Origin: Campylorhamphus procurvoides
Lineage: Eukaryota; Chordata; Aves; Passeriformes; Dendrocolaptidae
Direction: 5' to 3'
Assembly (NCBI GenBank): GCA_013396655.1
Contig: WBMV01000447.1
Location: forward strand, 260,013-324,012
DNA: 64,000 bases
This document shows, piece by piece, positions 1 to 11,200 of this stretch (position 1 is its first letter; each line of letters starts with the position of its first letter). The notes below the pieces were generated by a model that saw only the letters and a list, made by a program, of their open reading frames with translations, ran no database searches and was not told the origin of the DNA. A program made the position numbers and the translations under genes.

Positions 1-30
1 GGGGAGGGTGCCGGGGCCGCCCGTGCTGCG

Positions 31-179
31 ATGGCCGAGGCGGCGGCGGCGCGGCCCGGCGTGGGCGTGGGGGTGGTGGTGACCAGCGCCGCGCACCCCG
101 GCTGCGTCCTGCTGGGCAAGAGGAAGGGCGCCGTGGGCGCCGGCACCTACCAGCTGCCCGGGGGACACCTGGAGTTCGG
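31..179 (+). CDS. NUDT15: NUDT15 exon 1
   Basis: This exon carries residues 1-49 plus two bases of the Gly50 codon. It holds the first beta strand and the start of the Nudix box (LPGGHLEF). The donor is GTAGGA at 180. The 30 bases before the ATG are GC-rich 5'UTR, cut by the window edge. Confidence 0.95.
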
Positions 180-1302
180 GTAGGAGCCCTTCCCCTCCCG
201 GCCGGGCCCGGCCCTGCCCTGAGGCGGCCGCGCCATCCCTTCCTTCCCTTTCCCTGTCCCTGTCCCTGTCCTTGCCGTGCCGCAGAGAGAGCCTGGCGGA
301 GTGCGCGGCGCGGGAGGCGCTGGAGGAGGCGGCGCTGCGCCTGCGCGACGTGCGCTTCGCCTCGGCCGTGAACGCGGCGTGCGCGCGCGCGCGGTACCAC
401 TACGTGACGGTGCTGATGAGGGCCGAGGCCGAGCCCGGCGCGGAGCCGCGCAACAGCGAGCCCCACAAGAACGAGGGTGAGCCCCGAGGGAAAGAACGAG
501 GGGGGAGACCCAGAGGGTGAGCCGCACGCCTGACCTGTCAGAGTGTTGCCCTGGGTGCCAACGCACCCTGAAGATCACCTGGTTCCAACCCCAACGCCCG
601 CCGAGGGCAGGGACACCGCCCACTAGGACAGGGACACCACCTACTAGGGCAGGGTCACCGCCCACTAGGGCAGGTGGCTCAAAGGTCCATCCAGCCTGGC
701 CTTGGACACTGCTAGGGATGGCATCAAAATCCAACTCCTGAGCAACAGAGACTGTCGTGTGGAATGACTCTGCATGCAACAAAGAACTCGGCTCCGTGTC
801 GGTAGTTTCTGCACGGTCCGTACAGACTTGGAAATGTAACACACAATCGCAGAATGCCCCAAGGTGGAAGGGACCCACAGGGATCATCAAAATCCAACTC
901 CTGGCCCTGCACAGAACCCAACAATCGCACCACGTACCTGAGAGCCTTGGCCAAGCGCTCCTTGACCTCTTCCAGGCTTGGTGCTGTGACCACTGCCCTG
1001 GGGAGCCCATTCCAGTGCCCAGCCACACTGTGGGGGAAGAACTTTCTCCTAATAGCCAACCTAAACCTCCCAACTCAGCTTCATACCGCTCCTTCGGGTT
1101 CTGTCTTAATTCTGTACTCTGATTTTTTTTCCCCATCTTCTTTTTCTCCCCTACAGGCTGGGAATGGGTTAAATGGGATGAATTTCCTCCAGCAGATCAA
1201 CTGTTCTGGCCCTTGCGCTGTTTAAGAGAGCAAGGTTACAATCCCTTTACTGAAGAGCTTGATCATCTAAAGGGGTACACAGGAAGTCACCAACTAGAGT
1301 AA
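31..1302 (+). CDS. NUDT15: NUDT15, Nudix hydrolase 15 (complete, 3 exons: 31-179, 286-476, 1157-1302)
   Basis: The spliced reading frame is 486 nt and encodes 161 aa; I recall 164 aa for human NUDT15. The family hydrolyses (deoxy)nucleoside triphosphates to monophosphates, including oxidised and thiopurine nucleotides, in the cytosol. A full Nudix box spans residues 45-67: G45, E51, R59-E60, E63-E64, in the pattern GX5EX7REUXEE. The usual Gly near the end of the box is Ala, as I recall for human NUDT15. The N-terminal strand [10 protein letters not shown] and the C-terminal WEWV and [11 protein letters not shown] segments are strongly conserved. R134 aligns with human R139, the pharmacogenetic site. 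The start at 31 has G at -3 and +4 and matches the human N-terminus. Both introns are GT-AG. Exons 1 and 2 are extremely GC-rich, while exon 3 is not. The gene runs tail-to-tail with MED4. Identification is by motif and recalled homology; I am very sure of it. Confidence 0.96.
251..271 (+). repeat. TCCCTG hexamer repeat forming the intron 1 polypyrimidine tract
   Basis: Three perfect TCCCTG units and a partial fourth lie 14 bases before the exon 2 acceptor. They supply the pyrimidine tract of an intron only 106 bp long. Confidence 0.75.
286..476 (+). CDS. NUDT15: NUDT15 exon 2
   Basis: The exon begins after a CCGCAG acceptor and completes Gly50. It carries residues 51-113 and the first base of Gly114, including the catalytic REALEEAAL helix. 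The donor is GTGAGC at 477. It contains an alternating GC run at 379-393 that encodes residues 82-86 (C-A-R-A-R). Confidence 0.95.
565..745 (-). mobile_element. CR1-type LINE fragment in NUDT15 intron 2
   Basis: On the plus strand it reads like the reverse complement of the CR1 3' region: GATCACCTGGTTCCAACC, then GGCAGGGACACC, then CTCAAAGGTCCATCCAGCC and a GGGATGGCATC end. It is diverged and contains an internal 21-bp tandem repeat. Confidence 0.75.
607..680 (+). repeat. 21-bp tandem repeat, about 3.4 copies
   Basis: Units start at 607, 628, 649 and 670 with core CAGGGACACCGCCCACTAGG and small differences between copies. It lies inside the CR1 fragment and looks like local expansion of the CR1 segment GGGCAGGGACACC...CTAG. 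Confidence 0.85.
850..1110 (-). mobile_element. CR1-type LINE fragment in NUDT15 intron 2
   Basis: It starts with CAGAATGCCCCAAGGTGGAA and GGGATCATCAAAATCCAACT, the inverted 3' end of CR1. It continues through CTTGACCTCTTCCAGGCTTG, GGGGAGCCCATTCCAGTGCC and GAACTTTCTCCTAATAGCCA, all recognisable CR1 blocks. It ends about 45 bases before the exon 3 acceptor. Confidence 0.85.
1157..1302 (+). CDS. NUDT15: NUDT15 exon 3 with stop
   Basis: The acceptor is CTACAG after a T/C-rich tract. The exon carries Gly114 (split) to Glu161 and a TAA stop at 1300-1302. Conserved pieces include [17 protein letters not shown] and LREQGYNPF. Base composition is near 50% GC, in contrast to exons 1 and 2. Confidence 0.95.
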
Positions 1303-1813
1303 AACCAAATTGTACGTATGTAACAAACTAAAGGACCTGCTTTTTTTGGTGTAAAAGGAAAAGGGCTTTATTGTGCTGCCCATGTGAAACTACTACCCTT
1401 CCCAAAGCCAGAAAGATGCCAAATGTTGTAGTGCTTTTACCGTATTTCACACGACAGTGGTCTTTCATTCCAGAGCTATTTCTAGCTCTAGTGGTTAACT
1501 ACTAATGTTTATTTTTATAGAAAACTCAGGGTGTTCTGTCTGGTTAATCTTTATATAGATGGACAGCTTTTTGGAAGTCAGAACTAGCCAGAGAAGCTTA
1601 CTGACTCGGAAATAGTTGAGGCATCAGGCACAAAAAACCATACTTGTTTAAACTACTGTCCTGCTTCCTGTGTAAACCTACTTTGTATGTCATGCTGCTT
1701 TCTGGTAATTATTGGACCAATTTTAAAACTTACCCTTGTCTCTTAGTTGCTGTCATGAACAAAAATTACATTTCATAGTCCATGTCCCCTGCAGACAGTA
1801 GTCCAAACTTGAA

Positions 1814-1819
1814 AATAAA
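1814..1819 (+). terminator. NUDT15: Candidate NUDT15 polyadenylation signal AATAAA
   Basis: This is the first canonical AATAAA downstream of the stop and would give a 3'UTR of about 530 bases. A GT-rich stretch (TTTGTGGTGG) follows about 20 bases later. Further AATAAA copies occur near 2482 and 3072, so longer transcripts are possible. Confidence 0.5.
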
Positions 1820-4528
1820 GAGCATTATAAATATGATAAATTTGTGGTGGCTTATTGCAGGGAATGAAATTCTCTGATCCTTCTTGCCCAGTTGGTATCA
1901 TAACAGAGTTCTGTTTGCAGCCTCAGTTACACTGAATTTATCTGCAAGAATGTCACAGATCTCTGCAGTTGATCAGAATTCACGTTACTAAACTTACAAC
2001 GGAGAGATGCCTACAGTGTTACACTAGGCTGACACAAGTAGCCAACTAATCTCATTTATAGGTGTAGCTCAGTGGCAAAAGTCATACTTTTTGGCTAAAG
2101 AGGGTTGTCAGTATTAAACAGCACAGATGGCTGTAATTTTGTATGGCTCCTGGGATTTTATAACATTTTGGATTTTCATTTTGATGTGATTAAATTACTG
2201 AATTGGTAATAAATGACATCACAGTACACAAAGATATATACAACCAATTCATTTATATTTTCAATTTTTCTAGAATCAATAACCAAATTTGTTTCTTTTA
2301 CAGCTGTAGCCACTAGGACATCAGCAATTAATTTGAGGATATGACTTTTAAGAGAGATCACTAATTGGCTTATTTTTTTCTCATCAGAGTTCTTTTAAAA
2401 CACAGTTCCTTTAGATATACTAAAGTTTCCTTTAGATATACTCATTGTACAAAAATGTGGTGAGATATCTTAAATTTTTTTGAATAAACCACAAGCACAA
2501 TATTGAAAGCTTAAAATTGTCTGAAATTATGAATTGAGTTGTCATTTCTTAAATGAGCTTGAAGGGTTTAAAACTCTTCCTTACTTTGCACATACATTTT
2601 CTTAAATGGAGATGACTCTTTATGCTGAGAAGCAGACAGAGTGATATGAAGTGTGAGGATGCTACTGCCGATGGCAAGCCTCCTGGTTAGGGTTTGAAAT
2701 ACTAACAATGTACAACTTTCCTTAGGACAAACACCCTGTCTCTGAAGTGAAGAAAGAAAACAATGTTATACAGGAGTTTTGAAGCAGGAAGTGCCACCAA
2801 AAACTCCTCTGCTCCTGTACCCATTTTAAAAGCCTATTTTTAATATTCAAAAGTGGAAATTCACTTCCTGAAAGCAACCTTATGTGCACTGAAAATTATT
2901 CCACTCGCTGTCAACAAAGAAGCTGTAGGAGTAGTTGACAGATGTCCTACCCATCTGTCACAAAGAATAACGTAGGAAAAAAATTTAAATTATTTAGTAC
3001 AATTTTACATTTTAGAAGGCATCTAGCTCCTGATGAGAAAACAGGGGCCACTGTAAAATGGTCTATCATGCAATAAATACTTTCTTACCATATTTTGTTA
3101 ATGGTTACATTCATTCTGTTGTAAATACACAAGTAATTACTGAAATGAGGACACAAACAGTATCTCCATATGTCAGCCTTTCTGTACCCTTTCTAAGTGG
3201 ACTGATTAAATGACTGCAATGCATTACTGCAACCAGCTGTCAGCAATCCCCAACTTAAATAACTGTTTGTATGGATCATGCATTTGTATTTCCCACCCAC
3301 TCCTATCCCTCCCCAGAAAATTTGGTTCAGTAGGTTTTAGCTAAGACATGGTCCTTTCAACTAAGTCTTTACTTTGTTTTTTGGTACTTTTCCCAAATAG
3401 AAAAATCTATTATGTATGTATTTAAGCTGCTGAATAACAGAACACTCAGTTACAGCTTTGTGATTCACTAAACTCCTTGTAACAGACAGAACTCACCTAA
3501 AATGGCATTATACTTAGCCAGCATTGAGAAACATACTCATGAACTATACATAGTTTGGAGCACTGATGCAAAGAAGCTTATTAGAATGCATCTGACTGTT
3601 TTCATGCTAAGAGAATAGTGGGCAGAGCTGTTGTTTAACCTATTTCTTACATATAATACATTGGCCCTATTTTTTTAATAGAGTAGCACACAACCCAGAA
3701 AAGGAAGTGGTCATTGCTTCAGTTCCCTCTTATTTATGTCTGGAAACAATCACCCACCTCCACAGTATTTCAGTTAGCAAACTACATGATACAGCCATAA
3801 AATAGTTTTGGATAGATTGCAACATTACACTTCCCATGATGTAATTATCTATTTTTGTATTTCACTCCAAGAAAAGAATGTCCTTGTAAGTTAGAAGATA
3901 AAAAAGACAAGGGTCATGTGTTGAGAGGTATTAGTTCACATCAGTTTTCTGATTTGATCAGAAGGTTACTTCAGAGAAAAGCAGCTGTCATAAAATGACT
4001 ACTTAAGCAAAACAGAACAAAGCAAGGAAAGCCAAGGGAAATGCCTTTGGAAAGACAAAATATTATTGTAGCTGAGACAGGAAATGCAACTGACTAAGTA
4101 AACAAATTAGCAGGTTCAAAGAATTGAAAAAATTAGAGATGAAAAGAATAAAAACTCTGTGAGCGCTTTGAACTGAAAGGAGCTGAACCTGTAGCATGCC
4201 TCAAAGTATGTAATCTCCAGGTTCCAGGATGCTTAACCAAGTATTGATGCAGCCTTGTGGATGGGCACTCTGCTGCCTCAGGGTCTGCCCAGCTGTGTGT
4301 GTACCTGATAGGGCTCACCCGAAAAGAACAGGCTTTCTGTTTCTGATGACTCCTCAGCTGTGTCTTAACACTCACTGGGCATTTTGCAAAGGCGAAAATT
4401 GCGTACAAACTTCTGAAACTCAATCAGAATTCAATGACATACTGGGATAAAATGTGGTGAGTATTGCAGTTAGAAGGAAACTCATTTAAGATTCAAGTTT
4501 AGAAAATTAAAGGTAGATTAAAACTGAG
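1820..4528. other. Convergent spacer between NUDT15 and MED4
   Basis: AT-rich sequence with no supported gene or RNA. Reading frames are short and show no protein similarity that I recognise. The only structure noted is a 16-bp direct repeat near 2406. Confidence 0.6.
2406..2442 (+). repeat. 16-bp direct repeat
   Basis: TTCCTTTAGATATACT occurs at 2406-2421 and again, identical, at 2427-2442. The offset is 21 bases. Confidence 0.9.
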
Positions 4529-4534
4529 TTTATT
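4529..4534 (-). terminator. MED4: Candidate MED4 polyadenylation signal
   Basis: TTTATT on the plus strand is AATAAA on the minus strand. It lies about 580 bases beyond the MED4 stop, a plausible 3'UTR length. No transcript evidence is available here. Confidence 0.45.
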
Positions 4535-4801
4535 TATGACAAATCATTAATTATATAATACAATAATTACAAACTTTTTTACATCTTATTGCCGTATTTT
4601 TGTTCTTGATAAACAGATGATCAAGAACATGCATTTAGGCAGTAACAAAAACAAGATACTAAAATTACAAACTTCATGTCTCATTTCTGTGGCATAGAAA
4701 AGGTTATCATCAAAAGAGGAAAGTTACTAACAAACATACAAGGGGATTCCCCTTACACCTTTTTTCCCAGGAACTTTTGTCATGTCATATATAGTAAATA
4801 C

Positions 4802-4830
4802 ATATATACACACACACACACATACACACG
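4802..4830. repeat. CA/TA microsatellite in MED4 3'UTR
   Basis: An interrupted ATATACACACACACACACA run, in the predicted 3'UTR of MED4. Confidence 0.85.
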
Positions 4831-5111
4831 ACTCTTGCAAATATACACATTCATACAATCACTGAAAACTTTGTATCTCTCCCCCAGCAGAAAGTTCCCA
4901 GTCATTTTACTTGAATATCTAACGGAAAAAAACCCAACCAAAATCTCCAATCTGTGGTTTTAAATTAGTCACCCTATCTCTGAGCCAGATGTTACCTCGT
5001 TCCTCCAAAAGGCTACCGGTGCAACAAAAGGATATTGCAGTTTGGGACGAACAGCATCCAACCTACCTTCACCACAGGAAAGGTCTACTAGGAATACTGG
5101 CCCTCTTGTAC

Positions 5112-5284
5112 CTAGTCTGAGTCGCTGCTGCTGCTTGAGGAGTCTGTTGACATAACTTCTACATCATCTTCATTTTCTTTATTGTGTCCTGGAGGCTCCA
5201 ACATGAAGTCATTACTATGATTAGGAGGTAGCATGTTCATTGACATATCACTTGACTGCCAAGGATACTGAGGAGCAAGCACAT
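5112..5284 (-). CDS. MED4: MED4 exon 7 with stop
   Basis: The acceptor TTTCCAG follows a pyrimidine tract. The exon completes Asp214 and encodes residues 215-270 ([18 protein letters not shown] to [10 protein letters not shown]). The stop is TAG at 5114-5112. Confidence 0.97.
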
Positions 5285-8200
5285 CTGGAAAAAAAGGGGC
5301 ATAATCAACCAAACTATCAGTTTTCTATATCGAAAAATTTAACATGACAGCTCAAGCAGAACTTCAATTTAAAACCAAAACAAATGTTAAAATCCTTCTT
5401 GAATTTTGGACAGATGAAATCCTCCACTAACAGCTCAAAAACATCTCATGATGGAGTAATTCTCTGACTGTAAATGCCTACTCTGCCAGAGAGGCCCATT
5501 TATGTAGGTGGCTCTTGATCTCTCATCACGTCAAAATGTATATTTATATAGAGCTCAAAAGAACAGAAAAGATACATGGACCCATCCTCAGCATTTTCCT
5601 GGTTGCCATGGACAGATGTCAGGGTCCTATTCAGCTCACTGATCCAAGGCCAGAGGTTTACAAAGCAAGAGGATGCAGGATTTCAAGTCACTTCCTAAGA
5701 GGTGACAATAGGATTAGACAGATGATCAGAAACACAAAAGCCAGGTTTATTTGTCCAATGGAGTTGTAATAGTTAGGGTTTTTTAACAAATTCATCATAA
5801 TTTTTGAAAACAAATTTTCCATAATGCCTCAAAGTGACTTAACAGACAGGTAAAAACTGTTACATATTTCCTATGAATCCAAACTAAAATTTTCCACAAT
5901 TTAGTCCAGCCATGGTAGTTTAATACTGCACAGGTAAAGAACAACTGAATTCTTAATTCAATTACTGTAATTTAGTGTTAAATTCTATTTTAGCATGAAT
6001 GAATGAATCCCACTTAAGTCAGTGGAAGCATAGACTTAAAGAAAGGTAGGGGATAAAAACAAACCTCTTTTCTTCCAAATACAGCTTTCATAATTGCATC
6101 ACTACTAAGAAAATGTTGCTTTGAAAATGCTTCTTTCTCATCTGATTTGATTAAAGCCATTTAAAATAAATGAACTGGGTTTTGTTTATATTGACATATT
6201 TGTAGCGTCTGCAGTTTAACATGGAATAAAATAAAATTATCCGATTTCCAACTGTTAACTTTATTTATGAGGTCTTCACTGCTAGTAGGGAACAATATTA
6301 ATAGAATTTTCACTACCTCTGACTTGCCTTTGCTAAGTGAAATGTTTAATTGCTGTGATTGTACAAGGAATAAAGAAAAGCAAAACAAGACTGAGTTTCT
6401 CTTACCTGGCAGCCTGCCCGCTGCAAGTGCGTCCCCGGGTAAGTGTCCATTAACTCCGTTGGTGGATGGGTTGTTCATCTGACCCAAGAGACCACTTCTC
6501 ATTTCCAAATCTGTAGGATATGGCCTACGTGGGTCCCCTTTGAGAGAAAAAACCCCAATTCTTTGAAATATTTAACAATTGTCTTGCAGACATTTGCTTT
6601 TTCTTCAGTGCCTAGTTTAATGACTAAAATACTCCATACTCTGCTTAGACAAGCAACAAGCATCACACCCATTTTATTAAAATCCAAGACTGTCTTTCAC
6701 TTAGACTTTGTTTATTCAAATGTGGCAGAAAATGCACATTTAAAAAAACCCCCAAAATAACTACAACCAAAAAAAACCCCCACCATGTTTAGAAGATACA
6801 TGTGCTCTCCCTGCTACTTCACACCTAATCAGCAAGGACAGAAATTGGATCAAACACATTTTCATTTTGGACAAAGACGGTAGTACCCAAAATTGAAACC
6901 TGACATAATGGAAGTCCTGCTGTTGACTCCATGGATTACTAGAATCCTCTGAAAAGAATATTCTAAGAGGCAAGAGGGAACTCAACCAAGCATGTGTGAA
7001 AGCCTTTAGCATGCTTATAATGAGGGCTGACATTCAGGGGGAAAAAGGCATACAAAGGAGAGCAGGGGACACCAATCAGTTAATGGAAGCATACAGTTCC
7101 ACAGCCTTTTGAAGACAGGGGAACGGGATACCGATTTCTGTTGAAAATACTAGATATAACAGCTGAACACAATGTTACTCTAATAAACCCCAGTGGTTTT
7201 CACCGTCTAAAAATATATAAGAACCAGATACTAACCATGATATATTACAAAAAAGAAATCTATTGTCATAAACAGGATAGTTACCTGGAACCCACGTCAG
7301 AGGGGCACAAACAGCATTGCTAGCACTGATCCTATGGGCATATTTAATTATTTCTTCAGAGGAAATGGCACCTGGAAGAATGGAAAAAAAGTTGCTTTAT
7401 TCTCAAGAGATTGCATCATTTAATTATTTCAGAATATTGGACACTAATATCTAAAAGACTCGGAATGTGATTTTGCCAAAGATTAAGAGCCCAGTCCAAA
7501 TGCAAAGACTGTTTAGAAGATTCTCTTACTATGTAAAGATGAGCTTCACACTGATTTTACAGCCACAAGTTCAGTACACCTTCGATGTCAACAGTTCTCC
7601 AACCTTGTGAAAAACACAAACTGATCTCTTAAACAGTGTACTTCACAAGCACAATTCGTAAAACTTCAGCACCTGATTTATTATAAAAATTCCTGTAGTA
7701 AAGAATTAATTTTTTGTTTGTTTAGTAATTGTAGAGCATGCATAATGGAGTCCTTCTAAATATGTACCTATATTAGAGTAATAGAAACTTTTACAAAATT
7801 CCTTGATTTTTTAGTTGAAAGTGGCAGAAGGTATAAGAAGTAAAAGGATAAAAGACACTGTAAAAAACCCCTCAAACCAAGAAACAAAGAAAATGCCTCA
7901 AAAAAGTCAGTTTAACTTGGCAAGTGCCACAGTATGGCAGGAATTGCTCTAAACATAAACTAGTGTCAGCAGCTAATCAGTGTTTCAAATACAATGCACA
8001 CAGAAACAAACATTCTCTTCCTTTCCTCAACAGACCAACTGAGGGAATTCAGTGAGACACCTGGGTAATCAGATACACTATTATCAGTTCAAGAAGGCTG
8101 TTGAGACACTTTAAGATATGTTTTCCACAAAAAATATTAAATTCCTGCTTTTATTCTGAGGAAATGGTTATAGTTTCATAATGAAATGGATATTTGTTTA

Positions 8201-11200
8201 CACATAAAGCATCCAAAATCTGTGATAGTAGAATTAAAAAAATAAAAGAGCTCCAATTTGAGCTCACTAGTGATGTTCTTTACAACTGCATTATGTAGTA
8301 TGTACAATCATAGGTACCTTTCCGCGCCTTCTCAATTGATTTCAGCTTTTCCTTTGCTTGATAAACAGCTGTTGCCTAGTGGCAAAAAAAAAAAAAAACC
8401 AAAACAAAACAAAACAACCACAAAGTCAACCAAACCTTCAATGCATCTTTAATTTGTATACATCTACATAAAGTCAGCTCTGTGAATAAACCTTAGTTTA
8501 ACTGCATTTGAAGAGATAAACTATTCAGTGAACATTATCAAAATATACAAAAATAAAGTAGGTTTAGAAGAAAATTAGCATTATAAAACAAAACTGAATA
8601 CCATGATAACTAAACAGTATTTGACTACTGAGAAAAACCCCAAACCACTAAGCTCTTATGAAGTTTTAAATATTTAAATCTTATCAAACTAACACAACAC
8701 CACTTTCCCCAGAACCACCTTTTCCACAAGTAGATGCTCAAAAGAAAACACATCATTATGAACTTACCAGTATGTGCTCTGCTTCTTTCAGTTGTTTCTG
8801 CAGCTGCTGAATATCATTATCCCGCTTTTCTACTACCTTTTCTAAAAGCTGCATTTCATGATGGATTTTTCCCTGATCAACTGCCAACTTCATTAGCTCT
8901 TGAAACTCTCCATCTCTCTGAATCAGCAGTTCCAGGATCTATTGAACAAGAGTTTTGTAGAACTTTTAATTTGGCTAGCATAACACCACACTGTCAGCCA
9001 TGCTACAAAGAAGAGCAAATGACATCCATAGGAGTATTTTTGTTTGAATGAAAAATGAAACAAAATTTCTTCCTGTTTGCAGAAACAGCCTATGAAGCAT
9101 ACAACAAACAAACAACAACACAAGAACTAAGAATGCCTCTGTAGCAGAGCCAAAGCCTCCTCCTCAACATTAGCTTGAGTATAGGCAAGGACAAAGGGAG
9201 AAAGAAAGAATGAACAAAAGGATGAACAGAAGAAAATAAGAAGTAAACATTATGCTTACCCAAAGAAGTACAGTTTAGAAAGTCAGTTTACCTGGCTCTC
9301 CTCTCCTGGTTGTGGAAGCTTTTGGTTTCTTGAAATTGCCAAAATTTCTATCAGTTCCCTGAAAGGAAAACTCTGTTTGCGCAATTTTCTAGGGCATTAC
9401 CACATCAAGATCTCATAAAATTATCACAGTACTGGTATCATTACAGAAGTATTCATGGACCTGAGTTTTTTAAAGTTTTACAGTACAGTGTGGGCAGGCA
9501 TTTCTCAACCAAGAGACCAAATTTTCTTCTTTGTTCTTTCAGCTCATGAAGTACCTGTGTATTTGTACTCAGGAAACGTGCTAAGTTCCTGTCAAACTAT
9601 GAAAGACATAACCAGAAGCTGAGAAAAGAAACAGCATAAGGAAGTGGATTCATACCCTTCTTCTACTGTCTTTGTTGCAAGAGGGTACAAAAGTTGTCTT
9701 CACTATTTTACTTCTTTTTCTCCAGTTTTTTCCCAGCTGAGCAAGTTTCACATGTGTGTTTAGAGCAATTAAGTCTACGCTTTCAAACATCTATAGAGTC
9801 TGTTGTGAAACTACTTTTACATCAAGTATTTCCACAATGGTACATTAGTTGTGTATCAAACACACAAAAATAAACTAGTAATATTCTGGTGCTAGAAGCG
9901 CTTCTCAAAAAAACCTCTTGATCGTGCTTCCAGGCACCCAGCCCCTTTGCCACTGTTCTGAAAAGCCAGCAAGAACCTCTGAGGGAGCATGATGCAAAAA
10001 AGGCATTCTCTGTAAATTCAGCAAAGTTAGCTGGCTTCTGGGGCTATGGATGGCAGTTCAACCCTATGCACGAATAACTTAAGATAGACAGTGTCTATCT
10101 TAAGACACTGTCCTTGGAAGTACTGATTATTTGCTTAGTCCACTGTCAGCAGCTCAGCAGGATGTACAACTGATACAGCAGTCGGGCCAGAACCTTAAAA
10201 TGAAAACAGGTATTTTGCAAAATATCTGAAAAAACCCTAACTAGTAAAGCTCTAAACAGCAACTCAGTCCATATCTCTTGCTCATTCCTTAAATACTACA
10301 GTGATTTTAAACAGTTAAAGAAACTTGTCACTAAAGCTTTACTTTACCTGACCAACACTGAGCAGTAGCAAATTAAATGGGTACTAGGTAGGTCAACTAC
10401 TGCCATCAAAGCCAATGTCATGGAGCGCTGTAATTCTGCCCCGTGTTAGCCAGACAATGCACAGATGCAGATCCAAAACTATATGAAGGCTACAGATTAG
10501 ACATGTTGCTTAATTTTTGCCCCTACCACCAAACCAGTATTGTGACAGTGAAAGGCCTAGCTCCAGGGTGCTGCAACACTGCTGATCAACAGGAAGATTC
10601 ACTAAATGCTGCTCTGAGGGTTGCTCTGGATTCATCATGGTAGAACATTAGTCCCAACATTAAAAAAAAAGGTTAGATAAAGAACAAGTGTTTGGTTTTG
10701 TTTTATTCCAAAACCGCATGTTCTCTAACAACCCTTATGTCACAATAAAATCTAAGATTGAGGATAAAACCTAAAATACAACAAGAGCAACTGACCAGTA
10801 TCTTGCCCTACTGGTGGCAATCATAGAGCTAGCCAGCTATATGGACAGTATAGTTTATTCCCTCTGAAAATGCTTTCCTAGGCGCCTGCTCTCCTCAAGA
10901 GGTGAAAAATAATTAGGAACCAGTTGAACTTCACTGCCAGCTGTGCCTCCACAACATGGGGGGCAGCTTGGATAAGGGTTACCAGTCTGACCTCAAGAGC
11001 ATGGGCCAAGTACCTGAGCATTTGCATCACTCTAAAGGAGAACCCTGCAGCCTACCTGGAGTGCATTTAACACTCAATACAGGCAACGAGCGGATGCCAT
11101 GCAACGCCGCCTGCACATTTCTGACTTCAGCATAATCCTTAGTGACTAATAAAAGTGCCTAAAATCGCCTCGCGAGTGTGCATTTCACAGGAAACGCGGG

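Larger units (their letters stand above)
1..510. promoter_or_regulatory. CpG island over NUDT15 5' end
   Basis: The sequence is very rich in G+C and CpG from the window edge through exon 2, then falls off in intron 2. This is the typical start region of a housekeeping gene. The core promoter itself lies mostly left of the window. Confidence 0.8.

Noticed and set aside
607..680. Repeat array considered as a CRISPR
   Set aside because: It is a contiguous 21-bp tandem repeat without spacers, in a vertebrate intron.
147..1136. Minus-strand frame of 329 aa opposite NUDT15
   Set aside because: It is a shadow of NUDT15 exons 1-2 and of CR1 sequence in intron 2, with no recognisable domain.
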